Shown here one piece after another: positions 17,180-26,165 of a stretch of DNA of 64,000 bases (positions are counted from its first letter, which is position 1; the number at the start of each line of letters is the position of its first letter). Where the stretch lies: assembly GCA_048267305.1 (NCBI GenBank), contig JBLWXT010000001.1:124001-188000 (forward strand), given 5' to 3'. Under the pieces are notes generated by a model. That model was not told where the DNA came from. It did not search any database and saw nothing but the letters and a program-made list of their open reading frames with translations. Both the position numbers and the translations under genes were made by a program. Origin of the DNA: Owenweeksia sp048267305. GTDB lineage: Bacteria; Bacteroidota; Bacteroidia; Flavobacteriales; Schleiferiaceae.

Positions 17180-19825
17180 ATGAGATCATTCATAGATGAC
17201 TTAACAAGTCCGTGGAATAAGGACTATCAAATTCATAAGCAGCTCGAGGTTTTTGCAGAAAGCTTGGGGTGGTATCCTAGCGATGTTATAGAAGACTCTA
17301 CAAATGAATTTATCACGGGGCATATTTTTGTTGAACACGGACTTGAAAATTCTGCTGTAATATCTTTTATAAATAAGGATTTTAGATTCCGGAATTTAAG
17401 CTCAAATCAGCAGAAGGACTTACTGAAAATATCCTATAATAACTTAGTTGACCTTCATATTTCTGTTGATTATGACTATATAAACGGAATGCATAACAGG
17501 CTGACTGACAAGCCTTTATTCTACACCGACATAATTAATGGTTCGGTAGACAATCTTAAAAGTGATTTTTTCGAAAACCTCTTACGTGAAAAAAACATAA
17601 TTCCCAATATCAAGTCGCTTGATGACGCACTGATTGAGACTATCTCTCACTGGAAAAGAGTTCTCTCAGCAGAATTAAATAATGCAATTAGTAATCGTCA
17701 GCTTTCCAATTTATTCAATACTATCATTTTCAGCCGAGCGATTGAAGATCACTATAAAAGAAAAAATTTCGATAGTAGTGATTCCGACTTAGCCTTACTA
17801 GCTTTACTCCATCAATCACCACGCTTGTCCATATCAGACACTTTCTTTCAAACATTGAATAGGTATGGTATTAACAAGTACCCCGATTTTATCTCCGATA
17901 AAGACTCCCTTGAGTGTTTTAATACTGTTGCACGTGATACAATCCACAATCTTTTTAACGATTTTTATTTTAATAAATATGCACCCTATAGATACGATTT
18001 CTCCATAATTTCTAAACATGCCCTGAGTAGAATTTATGAACGATATGTTTCTATTTTAAGAGTTAATAGCACAGAACAACTCAGCTTTTGGGGTGGCCCA
18101 ATACCACAAGAAGAAAAGAAAAAATCCTCTGGAACTTACTATACGCCACAATTTGTGGCACGTTTCTTTGCACGTTTCATCGAAAATTTCAAACCGGAGT
18201 TAAAGTATTCTGCATTTTCGGTTTTGGAACCAGCAGTTGGTTCGGGCATATTTTTAAGAACTGTTTTGGAAAGAAAAGCTGAAATCCTAGGAAACAATAA
18301 TCTAGACGAAATTCAGAAAAGTTTTGAACTAGTTGAAGGTGTAGATATAAACCCAACAGCCTGTGATGCGGCCAAATTATCATTAACACTACTGCATCTG
18401 GTCGTAACCGACCAGTTGCCAAATAAACCCTTAAATATTTTTGAGGCAAATTCGTTAGATTATTTTCAACATTTAGATGGCTTTTCAAATTCAAAGGATG
18501 TAATAATTGCCAATCCCCCATATGTTGCTTACAACAATTTAAATGATGTCGAAAGGATTCAGATACGGGACTTATTAGGAGATTTGGCCTTTGGCAGACC
18601 TGATCTTTATCTGCCTTTTCTAAAAATTGCAATCGATGGATTGAAGCCAGGTGGATTAGGTTTGTTTATTATCCCTAACACATTCATGACATCTGATAGC
18701 GCCAAGGGATTGAGACGATACTTGCTTGAACACACCTTTATAAGATGTATTGTTGATTTAACTGAGATAAATGTTTTTGAGGAAAGTGTTTATACTATAC
18801 TTCTAATATTTGAAAAAGTTGATACGGAATACAGGCGAAAAAGAAAGGCTTATGGCTCGGAACCCCTCTCAATAGTTGCTAAAATTCAGGATAATGTTGG
18901 CGAAGGACTTCAAAAACTTCTCTCTGGCAATAGGGTTGTCACTAATTCTTATGCAATTTATGAGGTAAATCAAAGCTTTTATGACTCAAATCAGTGGTAC
19001 CTGCTACCTCCCATGGAGTTTGATTTAAAAAGTAAATTGGAACGTTTTCCAAAGGTGAAAGATTTACTTGAGGTAAGGACAGGTTTCTCGTCTGGTGCAA
19101 GTGAAGTTTTCATACAGAAAATCAATGATATAGCTAAAGAAGAGCAAAGTGCGTTTATTCCATTTCTGGATGACCGGGACATTAGCGCATACAAACATTT
19201 AAAAACCACTGATCAATATCTTTTTTATCCGTTTGAAGGTGATAATCAAATTTCGGAGGAAACGCTTCTTACTAAATATCCAATCTATTATAGAAAATTA
19301 CTAGGGAGTAAGACTAAACTAGAAAAGCGTTCTGAAGTTAAAGCTGGAAAAATTCCTTGGTGGTATCCTAATCGTCCTCGTGCCCCAAAGTTTATGATGG
19401 TGCCGAAAATAGTAACACCACATTTGGTATATACACCAAAATTCACAGTAGATATAGAAGGGAGGTTCGCTGTTTCTCGATCTCCATTTATTACCTTGAG
19501 GGAAAAATCGGAAGATCAACAAGATGTTTTATATTATTATATGGCTATTTTTAATTCCAGCGTATGCTTTTGGTACCTACTTAATCATGCACCAAAATAT
19601 CAACATGGATATGCTATGTTAGAACCGAAATATCTTAAAGATTTACCAGTACCTTCTCATAAGGAAATTGATAAATTGAAATTAAAAAAAATCATATCGT
19701 TGGGTAAAGAAATGATTTTAGGTGATTTGGCCGCTTCTTTAGGCGTTGAGAAAAAATTGGAAAAGCTGATAGCGGAAATATATGGCCTTTCAACTGAGGA
19801 GAACTTATTTTTGGGTTTAGAGTGA
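17180..19825 (+). CDS. Eco57I/TaqI-like N6-adenine DNA methyltransferase with specificity domain
   Basis: 881 aa. The middle part has GTYYTPQFVARFF (SAM-binding entry, about residue 315), VLEPAVGSGIFL (motif I, about 347) and the catalytic ANPPYVAYNN (motif IV, about 442), so it should methylate adenine. The C-terminal third has TaqI-like target recognition features (VRTGFSSGASEVFI, FLDDRDISAY, PWWYPNRPRAPKF, MLEPKYLKDLPVP). The N-terminal 300 residues are helical. I cannot find a PD-(D/E)XK nuclease motif there, unlike type IIG enzymes, so the protein may be a methyltransferase without nuclease. It is preceded by the S24 repressor and followed after 8 bases by a 180-aa partner. AT-rich, probably acquired by transfer. 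Confidence 0.88.
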   Translation: MRSFIDDLTSPWNKDYQIHKQLEVFAESLGWYPSDVIEDSTNEFITGHIFVEHGLENSAVISFINKDFRFRNLSSNQQKDLLKISYNNLVDLHISVDYDYINGMHNRLTDKPLFYTDIINGSVDNLKSDFFENLLREKNIIPNIKSLDDALIETISHWKRVLSAELNNAISNRQLSNLFNTIIFSRAIEDHYKRKNFDSSDSDLALLALLHQSPRLSISDTFFQTLNRYGINKYPDFISDKDSLECFNTVARDTIHNLFNDFYFNKYAPYRYDFSIISKHALSRIYERYVSILRVNSTEQLSFWGGPIPQEEKKKSSGTYYTPQFVARFFARFIENFKPELKYSAFSVLEPAVGSGIFLRTVLERKAEILGNNNLDEIQKSFELVEGVDINPTACDAAKLSLTLLHLVVTDQLPNKPLNIFEANSLDYFQHLDGFSNSKDVIIANPPYVAYNNLNDVERIQIRDLLGDLAFGRPDLYLPFLKIAIDGLKPGGLGLFIIPNTFMTSDSAKGLRRYLLEHTFIRCIVDLTEINVFEESVYTILLIFEKVDTEYRRKRKAYGSEPLSIVAKIQDNVGEGLQKLLSGNRVVTNSYAIYEVNQSFYDSNQWYLLPPMEFDLKSKLERFPKVKDLLEVRTGFSSGASEVFIQKINDIAKEEQSAFIPFLDDRDISAYKHLKTTDQYLFYPFEGDNQISEETLLTKYPIYYRKLLGSKTKLEKRSEVKAGKIPWWYPNRPRAPKFMMVPKIVTPHLVYTPKFTVDIEGRFAVSRSPFITLREKSEDQQDVLYYYMAIFNSSVCFWYLLNHAPKYQHGYAMLEPKYLKDLPVPSHKEIDKLKLKKIISLGKEMILGDLAASLGVEKKLEKLIAEIYGLSTEENLFLGLE

Positions 19826-19833
19826 TTTAGCTT

Positions 19834-20376
19834 ATGCCAGTAACTTGTACACAGCCTGTTCTATTTAAGCGAGAAGGACGAATAAGGAAATTATTACAAC
19901 CATTGCTTGGAAGAAACCAGCAAGTCTCAGCAAGGAGAGTTGGGGCAAGCTCAAAATCGGTTATTTTCTCTGCATTTAGTGGCTCTAGTCCTATATCCGG
20001 ACTCCACAAGGAATGGCGATTTAAAACAGTTTCTAATAAAATTAAAGGAAACTATTTTGAGATTTGGGTTGAAAATTCCAATAAGAACTGGAGCTTATCT
20101 AAAGCCTATTTAACACTATTAGAAACCAGTGAAAGAAATGAAAGTGAACTGTTGTCTCTTCATTGCGACCCAACAGAGGGCAAGGATACTGAGTACTATT
20201 TTTATAAATCTGGACCTCACCTTCACATTAAACATCCTAACTCCGTTATTTCAAAAGCACACATAGCTTTAAACCTATCTAATCTAGATGAAGTTATTAA
20301 TTCACTTGCTGAACTTGAAAGTGCTCTTGCAAAAGGAATCAAAATGATAGGTGATGAAGTCGTTCAAAAACACTAA
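19834..20376 (+). CDS. Small partner protein of the methyltransferase, unknown function
   Basis: 180 aa, 8 bases after the methyltransferase stop, so translated from the same transcript. The N-terminal 65 residues are basic and rich in Ser; the rest contains an FEIWVENSNKNW segment, GPHLHIKHP (a possible metal or nucleotide site) and a C-terminal helix. No nuclease signature is visible. Its conserved-looking GPHLHIKHP plus KAHIALNL blocks suggest a real family, but I cannot name it. As partner of a solitary Eco57I-like methyltransferase, it may be the effector or a specificity factor; this is inference. Confidence 0.6.
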   Translation: MPVTCTQPVLFKREGRIRKLLQPLLGRNQQVSARRVGASSKSVIFSAFSGSSPISGLHKEWRFKTVSNKIKGNYFEIWVENSNKNWSLSKAYLTLLETSERNESELLSLHCDPTEGKDTEYYFYKSGPHLHIKHPNSVISKAHIALNLSNLDEVINSLAELESALAKGIKMIGDEVVQKH

Positions 20377-20454
20377 AGGTTATTAAATTAAGGAATTGGC
20401 GTCTCAAGTCTGGGTTAATTGATCGAAGCATTTTAGCTGAAAGATCCCAGAAGC

Positions 20455-21669
20455 TTATTTCCCAATCACTGCCGCCAACGCATCATCGGCATCTTGGTAG
20501 ATAAAATTGCCCTGATAATTGAGCGTGGTAGCCAAAGATGAGTGCCGGTAAAGCTTCTGCAACATGTGCGGGTGCACTTTATCCCCCGAAATATTGCCAA
20601 AAGTATGACGGGCAATATGGTTGGTCAGGGGCTTGTCGATATCGGCCAATTTTGCCAGTGCTTTTAAATGTTCATTGAATTTTTGCTTGGCCGCTTTGAC
20701 CTTTCTGTAAATATCCTTTTCATCATTTAGATTGGCTTCCTTTAATTCAGGGAACACAAAATCATCAAACCCTGACTTATCGTCTTTATACTGCTCGATA
20801 ATCGCCAATGCCTTGGCAGGTATTTTAAGCGACCCCACTTTGTCATTTTTGCTCATGGCATAATGAAGGCGGCCATCGCGCAGTTCATCCCATTTGATGC
20901 CCACCACATCAGCAATGCGCATTCCAGCAAAGTAGAAGGAAAAGAGCCAAACATTGCGCGTATGCCATTGAGGGGAACCCTTTACGAGTTGCAATTCTTC
21001 CAACCATTGCACTTCGTCCACATTTAACCCAACCTTCTTTTTATCCGGTATTTGAATCTTTAGGCCGCCATGATTAAAGGGATAATATTTAGCGAGTGAT
21101 GGAGTGTCACCAATGGCCAGGTTAAAAACAGTACGGATAAAAGTTAAATGATTGGCAATTGTCCGTTTTCCCAACTCTTTGTTGACCTGTAAAAACACCT
21201 GGTACTTTTTTAACAGGGAAACATTGATTTCCTTAAAACTGACATCCCCACCTTTTAGAAACTCTTTGAAGTATTTCAGCTTTGGCTTATCAGCTGCCAG
21301 TTGATTAAACTTCTTCTGTTTCTCTATCTGGTCTAAATAGTTCTGCGCCATTTTGAGGAAGGATTGTTTAATCCTGCCCTTTACAAACTCTGCCTTCAAT
21401 GACGCGGCTGTTATGGTCTTACCTTCCAACTCCAACTCAATCAGCCGGTCGTTGACCTCTGCCACCTTCTTACGCAGATAATTATTCAATCGTGCTGATC
21501 CCGGGCAAGACTTACGCACACGATGACCATTCACGTCCCAGTGGTTCTTATCGACATATTGACTTAAAAAGATCAGGGCGGATTTTCTGTCCTTAATGAT
21601 TTGAATTGCCAAAGGATACTTGCCTTCGGGATTGATTTTGTTCTTGAGAACGACTTTGATGGAGGCCAT
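20455..21669 (-). CDS. Tyrosine recombinase of Bacteroidota conjugative transposon type
   Basis: 404 aa from the Met at 21669 (MASIKVVLKN); the longer frame to 21690 has an unlikely N-terminal extension. The N-terminal arm-binding region (residues 1-90, Arm-DNA-bind type) is followed by a SAM-like core-binding domain (95-200) and the catalytic domain with Arg in FAGMRIADVVGIKW, HIARHTF, LYRHSSL and the Tyr in TTLNYQGN. All catalytic residues are present. It lies at the right edge of the island and reads inward, so it is the likely integrase for the outer element. Confidence 0.92.
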   Translation of the reverse strand: MASIKVVLKNKINPEGKYPLAIQIIKDRKSALIFLSQYVDKNHWDVNGHRVRKSCPGSARLNNYLRKKVAEVNDRLIELELEGKTITAASLKAEFVKGRIKQSFLKMAQNYLDQIEKQKKFNQLAADKPKLKYFKEFLKGGDVSFKEINVSLLKKYQVFLQVNKELGKRTIANHLTFIRTVFNLAIGDTPSLAKYYPFNHGGLKIQIPDKKKVGLNVDEVQWLEELQLVKGSPQWHTRNVWLFSFYFAGMRIADVVGIKWDELRDGRLHYAMSKNDKVGSLKIPAKALAIIEQYKDDKSGFDDFVFPELKEANLNDEKDIYRKVKAAKQKFNEHLKALAKLADIDKPLTNHIARHTFGNISGDKVHPHMLQKLYRHSSLATTLNYQGNFIYQDADDALAAVIGK

Positions 21670-21703
21670 AGAAAACTGATTTAGAGTCACTAAGATACGA
21701 CAT

Positions 21704-21720
21704 TAGGTCGAACATAGGTC
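21704..21720 (+). repeat. Two TAGGTC direct repeats upstream of the integrase
   Basis: TAGGTC at 21704-21709 and again at 21715-21720 are 11 bases apart, one helical turn, and lie 35-51 bases upstream of the integrase start. Possible arm-type binding sites. Confidence 0.3.
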
Positions 21721-21822
21721 AAGCAAATTGCAGTTTTTTATGTGATTCTATGCCCTAATATGATTTTTAACATTCACCTAATCAACACATATTAAATCAT
21801 TTAGCACCATATGACATCAATG

Positions 21823-21847
21823 CTGTCAAGATTTTAAATTCTGACAG
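21823..21847. other. Candidate attachment core at the right end of the island
   Basis: CTGTCAAGA - TTTTAAA - TTCTGACAG is an imperfect inverted repeat with 9-base arms (7 of 9 match) and a 7-base spacer, the size expected for a tyrosine recombinase core. It lies about 155 bases outside the integrase start and just before a chromosomal-type repeat. The other copy would be at the left end, outside this window. Confidence 0.3.
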
Positions 21848-21879
21848 GTCTTAATCACAATCAAGCTCCGCACGTCTCA

Positions 21880-21965
21880 GCGTTCTTTCCGTTGTGGTAA
21901 AGTAAACTTGCTTCAACGCAGAGGTGGGGAGTTCGCAAAGTAGCGCAGAAGCTATTAGTGTATAG
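21880..21965. repeat. Dispersed chromosomal repeat (CGCAGAG/CGCAAAG type)
   Basis: Contains CTTCAACGCAGAGGTGGGG and CGCAAAGTAGCGCAGAAG, the same motifs as at 27985-28050, 32875-33160 and 55160-55215. Such copies appear only outside the island, which helps place its right border. Confidence 0.5.
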
Positions 21966-21975
21966 AACTACAGGG

Positions 21976-23736
21976 TTATAATTTCGTAATCTTTCCAATA
22001 AACGCCCTTTCCTCATTTCCAATCTTAATTAAATAACTGCCCGTTGGGAGGCTACCCATCTCAATAGTTCCTTTTTCGGGGCCATTGATGTTGATGACAG
22101 TGGTTTTCAAAAGCTTGCCATTAATATCCATTACTTCCACATTTCCGCGGATAGGATCATGGCCGGTGTAGTTGTAGTTTACGGTTTGTCCGGTGGTTGA
22201 GCTTGGGTAAAGTTCAAAACCCTTTATCATTTTCCATTCATCCAAACCAATGGTGCCTCGGGTATAGCGGGCATAAAATGGTTCTGCAGCCTGAATTCCA
22301 TTAGCCGTTTGTATAGTCCAGATAAAGTATCGGCTCTGTCCCTTTGGTAATGAGGAAATATTGAGCACACTGTCCATGCGCCAGTAGTTCAGTGTGAAGG
22401 TGGTGTCTGCTCCGCCATTGTCTGCTATGAGTTTAGCTTTTGGTGGACTGAAGTTTCCACCAACGGCATCAAAATACCACCAGTAGGTTTCGGGAGTTTT
22501 GGTGGCTACTTTATCCCAGCTGTAGGTGATGGCTTGAGCGCCCCAACCTTGTAAGTTAATCTGGCTGCTATCTGCGGGCAAGCGCAGGTTAAAGGTTACT
22601 TGTGGCGCAAGACTTCCTAAAACATACTGTCTGCTGGTATTGGCGGTAAGTGAAATTTTTCCTCCTGCCGGGGCAGTTGACGAAAGCGTCCATGCAGCAC
22701 CTGTTTTGTAAAGTAACCGTAACGCCCCGCTGCTCAATACCCCGGGGAAACCCCTGTAATCATAATCCAATTTGTAGGAAGGAGAAGTTCCTCCGCTTAC
22801 AAACACGCCCCAATAGCGGCTGTTTAGCAATCCAAATACGCCTGTTGGCGGAATGCTATCAGGGTGGCTGCCATTTACAAGGTAAAGCTGAATACCTGCT
22901 GGCGCCCCGGAAACATTACTTACCGTCATGCTATCCATATCGGGATGGCGAAGGTGGAGGGAGGCTCCTGTCCATGCCGTTGGGAAAAGGGCAACGCTGG
23001 TGTCGCCAATATGCGCTCCGGAACCTCTCCATGAAGGAGCAGGGGTGCTCAATGACATATTAAAACTATTTGAACTAAGGTCGGCCACAGAGGTGCCGGA
23101 GCCTTCGTCAAAGCGATAGTAGGCACGCAATCCGGTTTCGCTTCCTGTAAGTTTTTTACACATACGGTCTCTGATCTCATTTAGTGTAAGTGCTTTGCCC
23201 CAAATCCGTACTTCGTCTATCTGACCATTAAATTCACGGCTTTGAGAGGCATCTGCCATACGGCCAATTCTCAGTTCACGTAATGAGGGCTTGATCGTTC
23301 CGGTATAGGGCGAGCTGGCCACTTCCACTCCATTGAGGTAAACTTTTAAAACTGATCCGTTGAAGGTTCCGGCCACATGCTGCCATTGGTTAGTGGTCAT
23401 TAACGCTGGGCTCACGGCCTCTTCCCATCCGGAGCCAGTTGCAATATTGAATGATAGTTTACCATTGTCGCCACAGCGCAAAACATAACCCTCCTCGCCA
23501 TTTCCGCCTGTCCAGGCATCAGTACTTACTATGGTATTTACCCAGGATGTAGCTCCAAAGGATGTAGGGTAAATCCAGGCCTCAACAGATAAGGCCGTGG
23601 TTGGATTTAAAAGAGGGCTGTTGGGAGTGGATGTGTAGCTGGTTCCGGTAAACTCGAGGGTATTTCCGGCACCTGGTTGGGCTAAGCTGCATAGGCTGAC
23701 CAGAGCCAGAAAACAGAAAGGTAATATTGATTTCAT
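21976..23736 (-). CDS. Secreted LamG-domain protein with type IX sorting domain
   Basis: 586 aa from the Met at 23736 (MKSILPFCFLALVSLCSLAQP), which gives a clean signal peptide; the frame to 23793 would place 19 residues before it. A LamG/concanavalin-like domain occupies about residues 25-190 (ALSVEAWIYPTSF, NQWQHVAGTFNGS, IDEVRIWGKAL), followed by beta-rich modules. The C-terminal 80 residues (ELYPSSTTGQ, VEVMDINGKLLK, LPTGSYLIKI) form a type A sorting signal recognised by the type IX system. The protein is exported and anchored or released at the cell surface. A carbohydrate-binding or adhesin role is likely; no catalytic domain is seen. Confidence 0.88.
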   Translation of the reverse strand: MKSILPFCFLALVSLCSLAQPGAGNTLEFTGTSYTSTPNSPLLNPTTALSVEAWIYPTSFGATSWVNTIVSTDAWTGGNGEEGYVLRCGDNGKLSFNIATGSGWEEAVSPALMTTNQWQHVAGTFNGSVLKVYLNGVEVASSPYTGTIKPSLRELRIGRMADASQSREFNGQIDEVRIWGKALTLNEIRDRMCKKLTGSETGLRAYYRFDEGSGTSVADLSSNSFNMSLSTPAPSWRGSGAHIGDTSVALFPTAWTGASLHLRHPDMDSMTVSNVSGAPAGIQLYLVNGSHPDSIPPTGVFGLLNSRYWGVFVSGGTSPSYKLDYDYRGFPGVLSSGALRLLYKTGAAWTLSSTAPAGGKISLTANTSRQYVLGSLAPQVTFNLRLPADSSQINLQGWGAQAITYSWDKVATKTPETYWWYFDAVGGNFSPPKAKLIADNGGADTTFTLNYWRMDSVLNISSLPKGQSRYFIWTIQTANGIQAAEPFYARYTRGTIGLDEWKMIKGFELYPSSTTGQTVNYNYTGHDPIRGNVEVMDINGKLLKTTVININGPEKGTIEMGSLPTGSYLIKIGNEERAFIGKITKL

Positions 23737-23809
23737 AATAGAGGTTTTAGTTAAACCAAATGTAGTAATTGATTTACCTATATAAATCCCCAATTATTTA
23801 AAAGCCAAT

Positions 23810-24382
23810 TTAATTGGATGGAGAAATTCCGTAATTACGGTTAATAAGTTGCTTTACATCTGACAGGGGATAATTGTCCGTTGCCAGGTGTCGTATGGCT
23901 ACACCATCCAATAAGGCAGAGAGGTACAATGCTTCGGCATGTGGTTGGTGATATCCCAAAAAACGGAAAATTTCCTCAAAGGCTGCTTCCCATTGTTTTT
24001 TGCCCGTGGCAATCATGGCTTTCAGATCTTCAGAAACTGTATTTTGAAGTGTGAGAAGTAGTGAAAACCTTCGCAGCTCTGCCTGAGTTTGTAAATAATA
24101 AAATGATAAATCCACCAGTTTCCTGAGGTTTTCAAGAGGTGGAGCTGTGCTGTCCCAATCCATTTTGTGTACCGTTTCACTTTGGTAGTGGGCAAAAATT
24201 CCCTTCAACAGTTCCTCCTTGCTGGTGAAGTAGTGATACATCAAACCCTTGCTAAGTCCTGCCTCGCGGGCAATTTGGGCTACGCTGGTATCTCTGTAGC
24301 CCTGCCGCGAAAACAACCGGAAGGCGGTGGTTACTATTAATTCCTTAGTGTCGGGTTTTGTTGGATTTTCTGTAGTTGCCAT
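23810..24382 (-). CDS. TetR-family regulator
   Basis: 190 aa from the Met at 24382 (MATTENPTK). The frame extends to 24406, but a perfect inverted repeat covers 24386-24403, so the shorter start leaves the operator upstream. Residues 12-60 form the TetR DNA-binding helix-turn-helix (IAREAGLSKGLMYHYFTSKE) and the rest is a ligand-binding helical domain of unknown ligand. It is divergent from the sulfotransferase-like gene at 24612, a plausible target. It closely resembles the TetR gene at 32247 in layout. Confidence 0.9.
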   Translation of the reverse strand: MATTENPTKPDTKELIVTTAFRLFSRQGYRDTSVAQIAREAGLSKGLMYHYFTSKEELLKGIFAHYQSETVHKMDWDSTAPPLENLRKLVDLSFYYLQTQAELRRFSLLLTLQNTVSEDLKAMIATGKKQWEAAFEEIFRFLGYHQPHAEALYLSALLDGVAIRHLATDNYPLSDVKQLINRNYGISPSN

Positions 24383-24385
24383 AGT

Positions 24386-24403
24386 GCTGACTTGTTGGTC
24401 AGC
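24386..24403. promoter_or_regulatory. Inverted repeat, candidate TetR operator
   Basis: GCTGAC-TTGTTG-GTCAGC, perfect 6-base arms with a 6-base spacer, directly upstream of the preferred TetR start. The TGAC...GTCA core is shared with the candidate operator of the second TetR gene (32830-32849). Confidence 0.5.
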
Positions 24404-24611
24404 CAAATGTAGTTTAGCGGATGCAGTGGTGCAATAGGTTCAGGATTATTTTAATTTGGCCCCAAAGTGATATCAGCTATCCATTGTAAACCTCAAAATT
24501 GAGGCGAGGAAGTTATTTAATTTAACCCCTTTGGGTTGTTTCCCGGCATTTGTATGCCTCCTTTTTTAGCACTTTTGCTAAGAATGAATTTTTGCCAGAA
24601 CCAGGAAGTAC

Positions 24612-25406
24612 GTGAAAAACATCTTATTGAAAGGTATAAAGAACCAATGGTTCAAGCGAGTTCGCGCCAATAGCGATAAATCGTTTTATCGGATATTGGG
24701 TATGCGCAGAAGCGGTAACCACGCCATTATCAACTGGTTGTTGGGACATATGGAGGGATCCATCATTTTTCTGGACAACATGCAACAGCACGAACCTTTG
24801 ATTACACCCAACAAAAAATTGATACCTGCCTTGGGCAAAAGTAATTTGTTGGTATCTCATGAGGATCGCCCTCTCACAGATTTTTTCCTCAACTATAGTG
24901 AGGGACTATTTGGAAAGGCCAGTGAGAAGTATGTTTTCCTTATTCTCCGTGATCCATATAATTGGCTGGCCAGTTGGTATGCCTGGCAGGATGAACTGGG
25001 GGATCGCTTCCGTGAAGACATGGAGTTTAGGGCACACACCATAAATTTATGGAAGGACTATGCGCGGGTTTTTATTGAATGGCAAAGTAGAGAACTGACA
25101 AATGGTGATTCCACAGAAATGAGGATAGGTATAAACTACAATCGCTGGACCCAGGAAGTTGAATACAGAAAAGCTTTAGCCAAAAAGCTCGGTTTAAGAT
25201 TCACCGACAAGGGACGCCAGAAGATGAGTGTAAACGGCTATGGAAGTTCCTTTGATGGCATGGTCTACAATGGCAGAGCTTCAGAACTAAGGGTTTTGGA
25301 CCGCTGGAAGAAGTTTGAAAATGATACCGCCTTTCAAGCCTGTTTTGATGATGAAATCAGGGAGCTTGGAAATATGATTTTTCCGGAGGTGAAACCAGGT
25401 TTCTAA
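24612..25406 (+). CDS. Sulfotransferase-like P-loop protein
   Basis: 264 aa with a GTG start preceded by AGGAAG at a good distance. Residues 29-43 (RILGMRRSGNHAIIN) resemble the phosphosulfate-binding loop of PAPS-dependent sulfotransferases, and VFLILRDPYNWLASWY near residue 112 is the matching 3'-phosphate-binding motif. The protein would transfer sulfate, or act as a related nucleotide-binding enzyme. The substrate is unknown; a cell-surface glycan is a reasonable guess. Its 3' end overlaps the convergent Crp/Fnr gene by 4 bases. Confidence 0.72.
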   Translation: MKNILLKGIKNQWFKRVRANSDKSFYRILGMRRSGNHAIINWLLGHMEGSIIFLDNMQQHEPLITPNKKLIPALGKSNLLVSHEDRPLTDFFLNYSEGLFGKASEKYVFLILRDPYNWLASWYAWQDELGDRFREDMEFRAHTINLWKDYARVFIEWQSRELTNGDSTEMRIGINYNRWTQEVEYRKALAKKLGLRFTDKGRQKMSVNGYGSSFDGMVYNGRASELRVLDRWKKFENDTAFQACFDDEIRELGNMIFPEVKPGF

Positions 25407-26095
25407 AATGCTGAGGGCTTGAGGATATTGATATGCTTGCGGTCAAAGTCTATCAGGCCTTCATCTCGCAGCTCATTTAATGTAGTAGTAACTGTTTGGC
25501 GAGAGGTGCCAATGAGATTGGCGATATTTTTATGAGTATAAAAATGCTCAACTCTTACGGTATCGCCAGTTTTCGTTCCCTTTTCTATGGCCAGCTCACG
25601 GATAAAGTCCATTAATCTTGAGCGCACATCCTTAAAAATAAGGTTATCAATTCTGCGCTCCATCTTCCTCATGCGAAAGCCAATCCACTTGTAGATTTTA
25701 AAGGTAAACTCTTGATTATCGTGCATAAGCTCGTAAACCTGGTCTTTACGAACAGGGCACACCGTGGTATTGTCGTCCATGGCTTCGGCAATTTCGGTTC
25801 GTTTTTCTTCGCCTAGTATAGACAGTTCGCCAAACATTTCTCCTTTGCCCAGTATGGCGCGCACTACTTCTTCGCCATCTTCACTGTAATTGAGTATGCG
25901 CACTTTACCACTGGCAATAAGGTACATGGTTGTGGAGGGGTCATCTGTGAAGTAGATGTTTTCTCCCTTGGAATAATGTTTAAAATGATCACCTTCATCA
26001 GCGTGAGCCTGCAGTTTGTGCGGACACATTACATTAAAAAGGTTAACATCATCTAAAAGCCAAAATCGAGCGTCCATAGTAATAGGATTAAACAA
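25403..26095 (-). CDS. Crp/Fnr-family transcription regulator
   Basis: 230 aa; Met7 (MDARFW) is an alternative start at 26077. Residues 38-125 are a cyclic-nucleotide-binding fold (GENIYFTDDPSTTMYLIASG, GEMFGELSILG). Residues 150-225 hold the HTH_Crp winged helix with IANLIGTSRQTVTTTLNELR. No cluster of four Cys typical of Fnr is seen, so it is more Crp-like. It sits alone with a 200-base upstream spacer that includes an inverted repeat at 26138-26165. Confidence 0.9.
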   Translation of the reverse strand: MFNPITMDARFWLLDDVNLFNVMCPHKLQAHADEGDHFKHYSKGENIYFTDDPSTTMYLIASGKVRILNYSEDGEEVVRAILGKGEMFGELSILGEEKRTEIAEAMDDNTTVCPVRKDQVYELMHDNQEFTFKIYKWIGFRMRKMERRIDNLIFKDVRSRLMDFIRELAIEKGTKTGDTVRVEHFYTHKNIANLIGTSRQTVTTTLNELRDEGLIDFDRKHINILKPSAF

Positions 26096-26137
26096 CTGTA
26101 AAAATAGGAAATGAAAATCACGAAAATCTCACGGATT

Positions 26138-26165
26138 GCGGCACTTTACTCAAAAGTTATGCCGC
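26138..26165. promoter_or_regulatory. Inverted repeat in the divergent spacer
   Basis: GCGGCA (26138-26143) and TGCCGC (26160-26165) form a perfect pair around 16 bases, between the divergent Crp/Fnr and M15 peptidase genes. Either an operator or a hairpin. Confidence 0.3.

Larger units (their letters stand above)
1..21850. mobile_element. Integrated conjugative/mobilisable island, right part (left end outside the window)
   Basis: The stretch carries a coupling-protein end, a MobF-type relaxase, two tyrosine integrases (12257-13432 and 20455-21669), AlpA-like and excisionase-like regulators, two XRE regulators and many cargo genes. Downstream of 21.9 kb only chromosomal-type genes and chromosomal-type intergenic repeats follow. 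The second integrase sits at the right edge and reads inward, the usual layout for an integrative element. The right boundary is inferred: an imperfect inverted repeat at 21823-21847 is a candidate core site, and the chromosomal repeat begins near 21880. The presence of two integrases means it may be two adjacent or nested elements meeting near 13.45 kb. Confidence 0.65.

Noticed and set aside
17180..18080. Type IIG restriction nuclease domain in the methyltransferase N-terminus
   Set aside because: No PD-(D/E)XK-like arrangement could be seen, so I describe the protein as a methyltransferase only; a remote fold cannot be excluded.
24584..24611. Upstream ATG for the sulfotransferase-like gene
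   Set aside because: It is out of frame (28 bases from the GTG), so the GTG at 24612 is kept.
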